Assembly (NCBI GenBank): GCA_036274635.1
Contig: DASUFI010000330.1
Span: 1 to 7,143 of the forward strand
Direction of reading: 5' to 3'
DNA from: DASUFI01 sp036274635
Lineage (GTDB): Bacteria; Planctomycetota; B15-G4
Length of the DNA: 7,143 nt
Each line of letters begins with the position of its first letter. The stretch's first letter is position 1. Shown here one piece after another: positions 5,560 to 7,143 of this stretch. A program made the translations under genes and the position numbers. The notes beneath the pieces are model-generated. The model saw only the letters and a list, made by a program, of their open reading frames with translations. It was not told the DNA's origin and made no database searches.

Positions 5560-7143
5560 ATGACCACGTTCGATGTGTCACGCAGCACCGCGCGCACGCC
5601 GGGCCGATCGCCCGAAGGCGTGCGCGTGCGCGGCGCACTGCGCGCGGGCTGGGCCGAAGTGCTCACGCCGGCGGCGCTGACCTTCGTCGCGGACCTGCAG
5701 CGGCGCTTCGGGCCCCGACGACTCGAGCTGCTGGCGGCGCGCGAGGCACGGCAGGCGCGCCTCGACGCGGGCGAGCTGCCGGACTTCCTGAAGGAGACGT
5801 CCGCGGTGCGCAAGGCCGACTGGACCGTGGCGCGGCTGCCGCCGGACCTGCTGGACCGGCGCGTCGAGATCACCGGGCCGGTGGAGCGCAAGATGATCAT
5901 CAACGCGCTCAACTCGGGCGCGTCGACCTACATGGCCGACTTCGAGGACAGCACCGCGCCCACGTGGGCCGCGCTGCTCGAGGGGCAGGCCAACCTGCGC
6001 GACGCCGTGCGCGGCACGATCAGCTACGACGCGCCCGACACGGGCCGCAACTACCGCCTCGCCGAGCGTCGCGCCGTGCTGCTGGTGCGGCCGCGCGGCT
6101 GGCACCTGCCCGAGCAGCACCTGCTGGTGGACGGCCAGCCCGCCTCGGCCGCGCTCTTCGACTTCGGCCTGTTCCTGTTCCACAACGCGCACGCGCTGCT
6201 CGAGCGCGGCACGGGGCCTTACTTCTACCTGCCCAAGCTGCAGAGCCACCTCGAGGCGCGGCTGTGGAACGACGTCTTCGTGCACGCGCAGCAGCGGCTG
6301 GGCATCCCGCGCGGCACCATCAAGGCCACCGTGCTCATCGAGCACGTGCTCGCGGCCTTCGAGATGGACGAGATCCTCTTCGAGCTGCGCGAGCACAGCG
6401 CGGGCCTGAACTGCGGGCGCTGGGACTACATCTTCAGCTTCATCAAGGCCTTCCGCGCCGACCCCACGCGCGTGCTGCCGGACCGCGCGACCGTGGGCAT
6501 GACGCAGCCCTTCCTGCGCGCCTACAGCCAGCTGCTCATCCGCACCTGCCACCGGCGCGGCGTGCACGCGATGGGCGGGATGGCGGCGCAGATCCCGATC
6601 AAGGGCGACGAGGCGCGCAACCGCGCGGCGCTCGCGCAGGTGCAGGCCGACAAGCGCCGCGAGGTCGGCGACGGCCACGATGGCACGTGGGTGGCGCACC
6701 CGGCGCTGGTGTCCGTGGCGCGCGCCGAGTTCGACGCCGGCATGCCGGGACCCCACCAGATCCAGAACCTGCGCCGCGACGTGCACGTGAGCGCCGCCGA
6801 CCTGCTGGCCGCGCCGCAGGGCGAGATCACCGAGGCCGGCCTGCGCCAGAACGTGGACGTGGGCGTGCAGTACCTCGCGGCCTGGCTCGCGGGCAGCGGC
6901 TGCGTGCCGCTGCACGACCTCATGGAGGACGCCGCCACGGCCGAGATCTCGCGCACGCAGGTGTGGCAGTGGATCCGGCACGGCGCGCGCCTCGCCGACG
7001 GCCGGACGGTCACCGCCGACCTCGTCCACGACGTCCTCGCCGACGAGCTGCAGCGCACGCCGCGCTCGCCGCGCCTGGTCGAGGCCGCGCGCCTCTTCGA
7101 CGACCTCGCCACCGCGCCGCAGCTGGCCGACTTCCTGACCCTG
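5560..7143 (+). CDS. aceB: Malate synthase A (3' end outside window)
   Basis: Condenses glyoxylate with acetyl-CoA to give malate and CoA, the second step of the glyoxylate bypass; a cytoplasmic Mg2+-dependent TIM-barrel enzyme. Seen: 528 residues, ending in DFLTL. The family is typically about 530-540 long and often ends just after FLTLP-like sequence, so only a few codons and the stop are missing. Active-site residues by family alignment from memory: Arg177 in VRPRGWHL (substrate), Glu261 in LIEH and Asp289 in GRWDYIFSF (Mg2+ ligands, 28 apart as in malate synthase G), and Asp457 in LMEDAATAEISR (catalytic base). The malate synthase signature HSAGLNCGRWDYI is at 279-291. Start: the ATG at 5560 is the first sensible one. 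The Shine-Dalgarno is weak (ACGGGA), unlike that of the regulator, so translation may be modest. The divergent ScfR-type regulator probably controls it. Isocitrate lyase may follow beyond the window; not seen. Confidence 0.96.
   Translation, partial: MTTFDVSRSTARTPGRSPEGVRVRGALRAGWAEVLTPAALTFVADLQRRFGPRRLELLAAREARQARLDAGELPDFLKETSAVRKADWTVARLPPDLLDRRVEITGPVERKMIINALNSGASTYMADFEDSTAPTWAALLEGQANLRDAVRGTISYDAPDTGRNYRLAERRAVLLVRPRGWHLPEQHLLVDGQPASAALFDFGLFLFHNAHALLERGTGPYFYLPKLQSHLEARLWNDVFVHAQQRLGIPRGTIKATVLIEHVLAAFEMDEILFELREHSAGLNCGRWDYIFSFIKAFRADPTRVLPDRATVGMTQPFLRAYSQLLIRTCHRRGVHAMGGMAAQIPIKGDEARNRAALAQVQADKRREVGDGHDGTWVAHPALVSVARAEFDAGMPGPHQIQNLRRDVHVSAADLLAAPQGEITEAGLRQNVDVGVQYLAAWLAGSGCVPLHDLMEDAATAEISRTQVWQWIRHGARLADGRTVTADLVHDVLADELQRTPRSPRLVEAARLFDDLATAPQLADFLTL

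Noticed and set aside
5578..7029. A 483-codon minus-strand open frame opposite malate synthase
   Set aside because: The plus strand encodes a malate synthase with all active-site residues. The opposite frame is His/Arg/Val-rich shadow sequence.

Overview
This is a very GC-rich bacterial window, with G or C at most third codon positions. It holds four protein-coding genes: two incomplete ones at the edges and two complete ones between them. The genes suggest an aerobic or facultative heterotroph that uses fatty acids and acetate. The combination of a beta-oxidation HAD-ECH fusion, a short-chain fatty acyl regulator beside malate synthase A and a secreted FG-GAP/VCBS repeat protein would fit Myxococcota or another GC-rich Gram-negative lineage. 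That placement is a guess; nothing here is diagnostic.

Layout. (1) Bases 1-1440, minus strand: the N-terminal 480 residues of a 3-hydroxyacyl-CoA dehydrogenase / enoyl-CoA hydratase fusion, whose hydratase part lies beyond base 1. (2) Bases 1441-1676: a divergent intergenic region with a good sigma70-like promoter for the next gene. (3) Bases 1677-3866, plus strand: a secreted 729-residue protein built almost entirely of about 49-residue FG-GAP/VCBS calcium-site repeats. There are 13 full repeats plus one split between the two ends, 14 in all, which fits two seven-bladed propellers. (4) Bases 3878-5332, minus strand, convergent with the previous gene and 11 bases from it: an XRE-type transcription factor of the ScfR family (relatives RamB, MccR, PccR, PrpR). 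(5) Bases 5333-5559: a divergent control region, less GC-rich than its surroundings, with three tandem TTKACAG direct repeats, a perfect inverted repeat and an imperfect palindrome. (6) Bases 5560-7143, plus strand: malate synthase A (aceB), nearly complete, cut by the window end.

How the genes fit together. Beta-oxidation (gene 1) makes acetyl-CoA. Malate synthase (gene 4) condenses acetyl-CoA with glyoxylate in the glyoxylate bypass. The ScfR-type regulator (gene 3) is divergent from aceB, and its family senses short-chain acyl-CoA status and controls acetate or propionate genes. Genes 1, 3 and 4 therefore read as a fatty-acid/acetate assimilation locus, with the operator-like repeats at 5385-5453 as the probable switch. 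The repeat protein has no obvious metabolic link and looks like an independent unit with its own promoter.

I found no tRNA, rRNA, CRISPR array, insertion sequence or convincing intrinsic terminator. I found no evidence for a wholly new system. The most notable items are the 14-repeat double-propeller arrangement and the dense operator-like cluster between the regulator and aceB.
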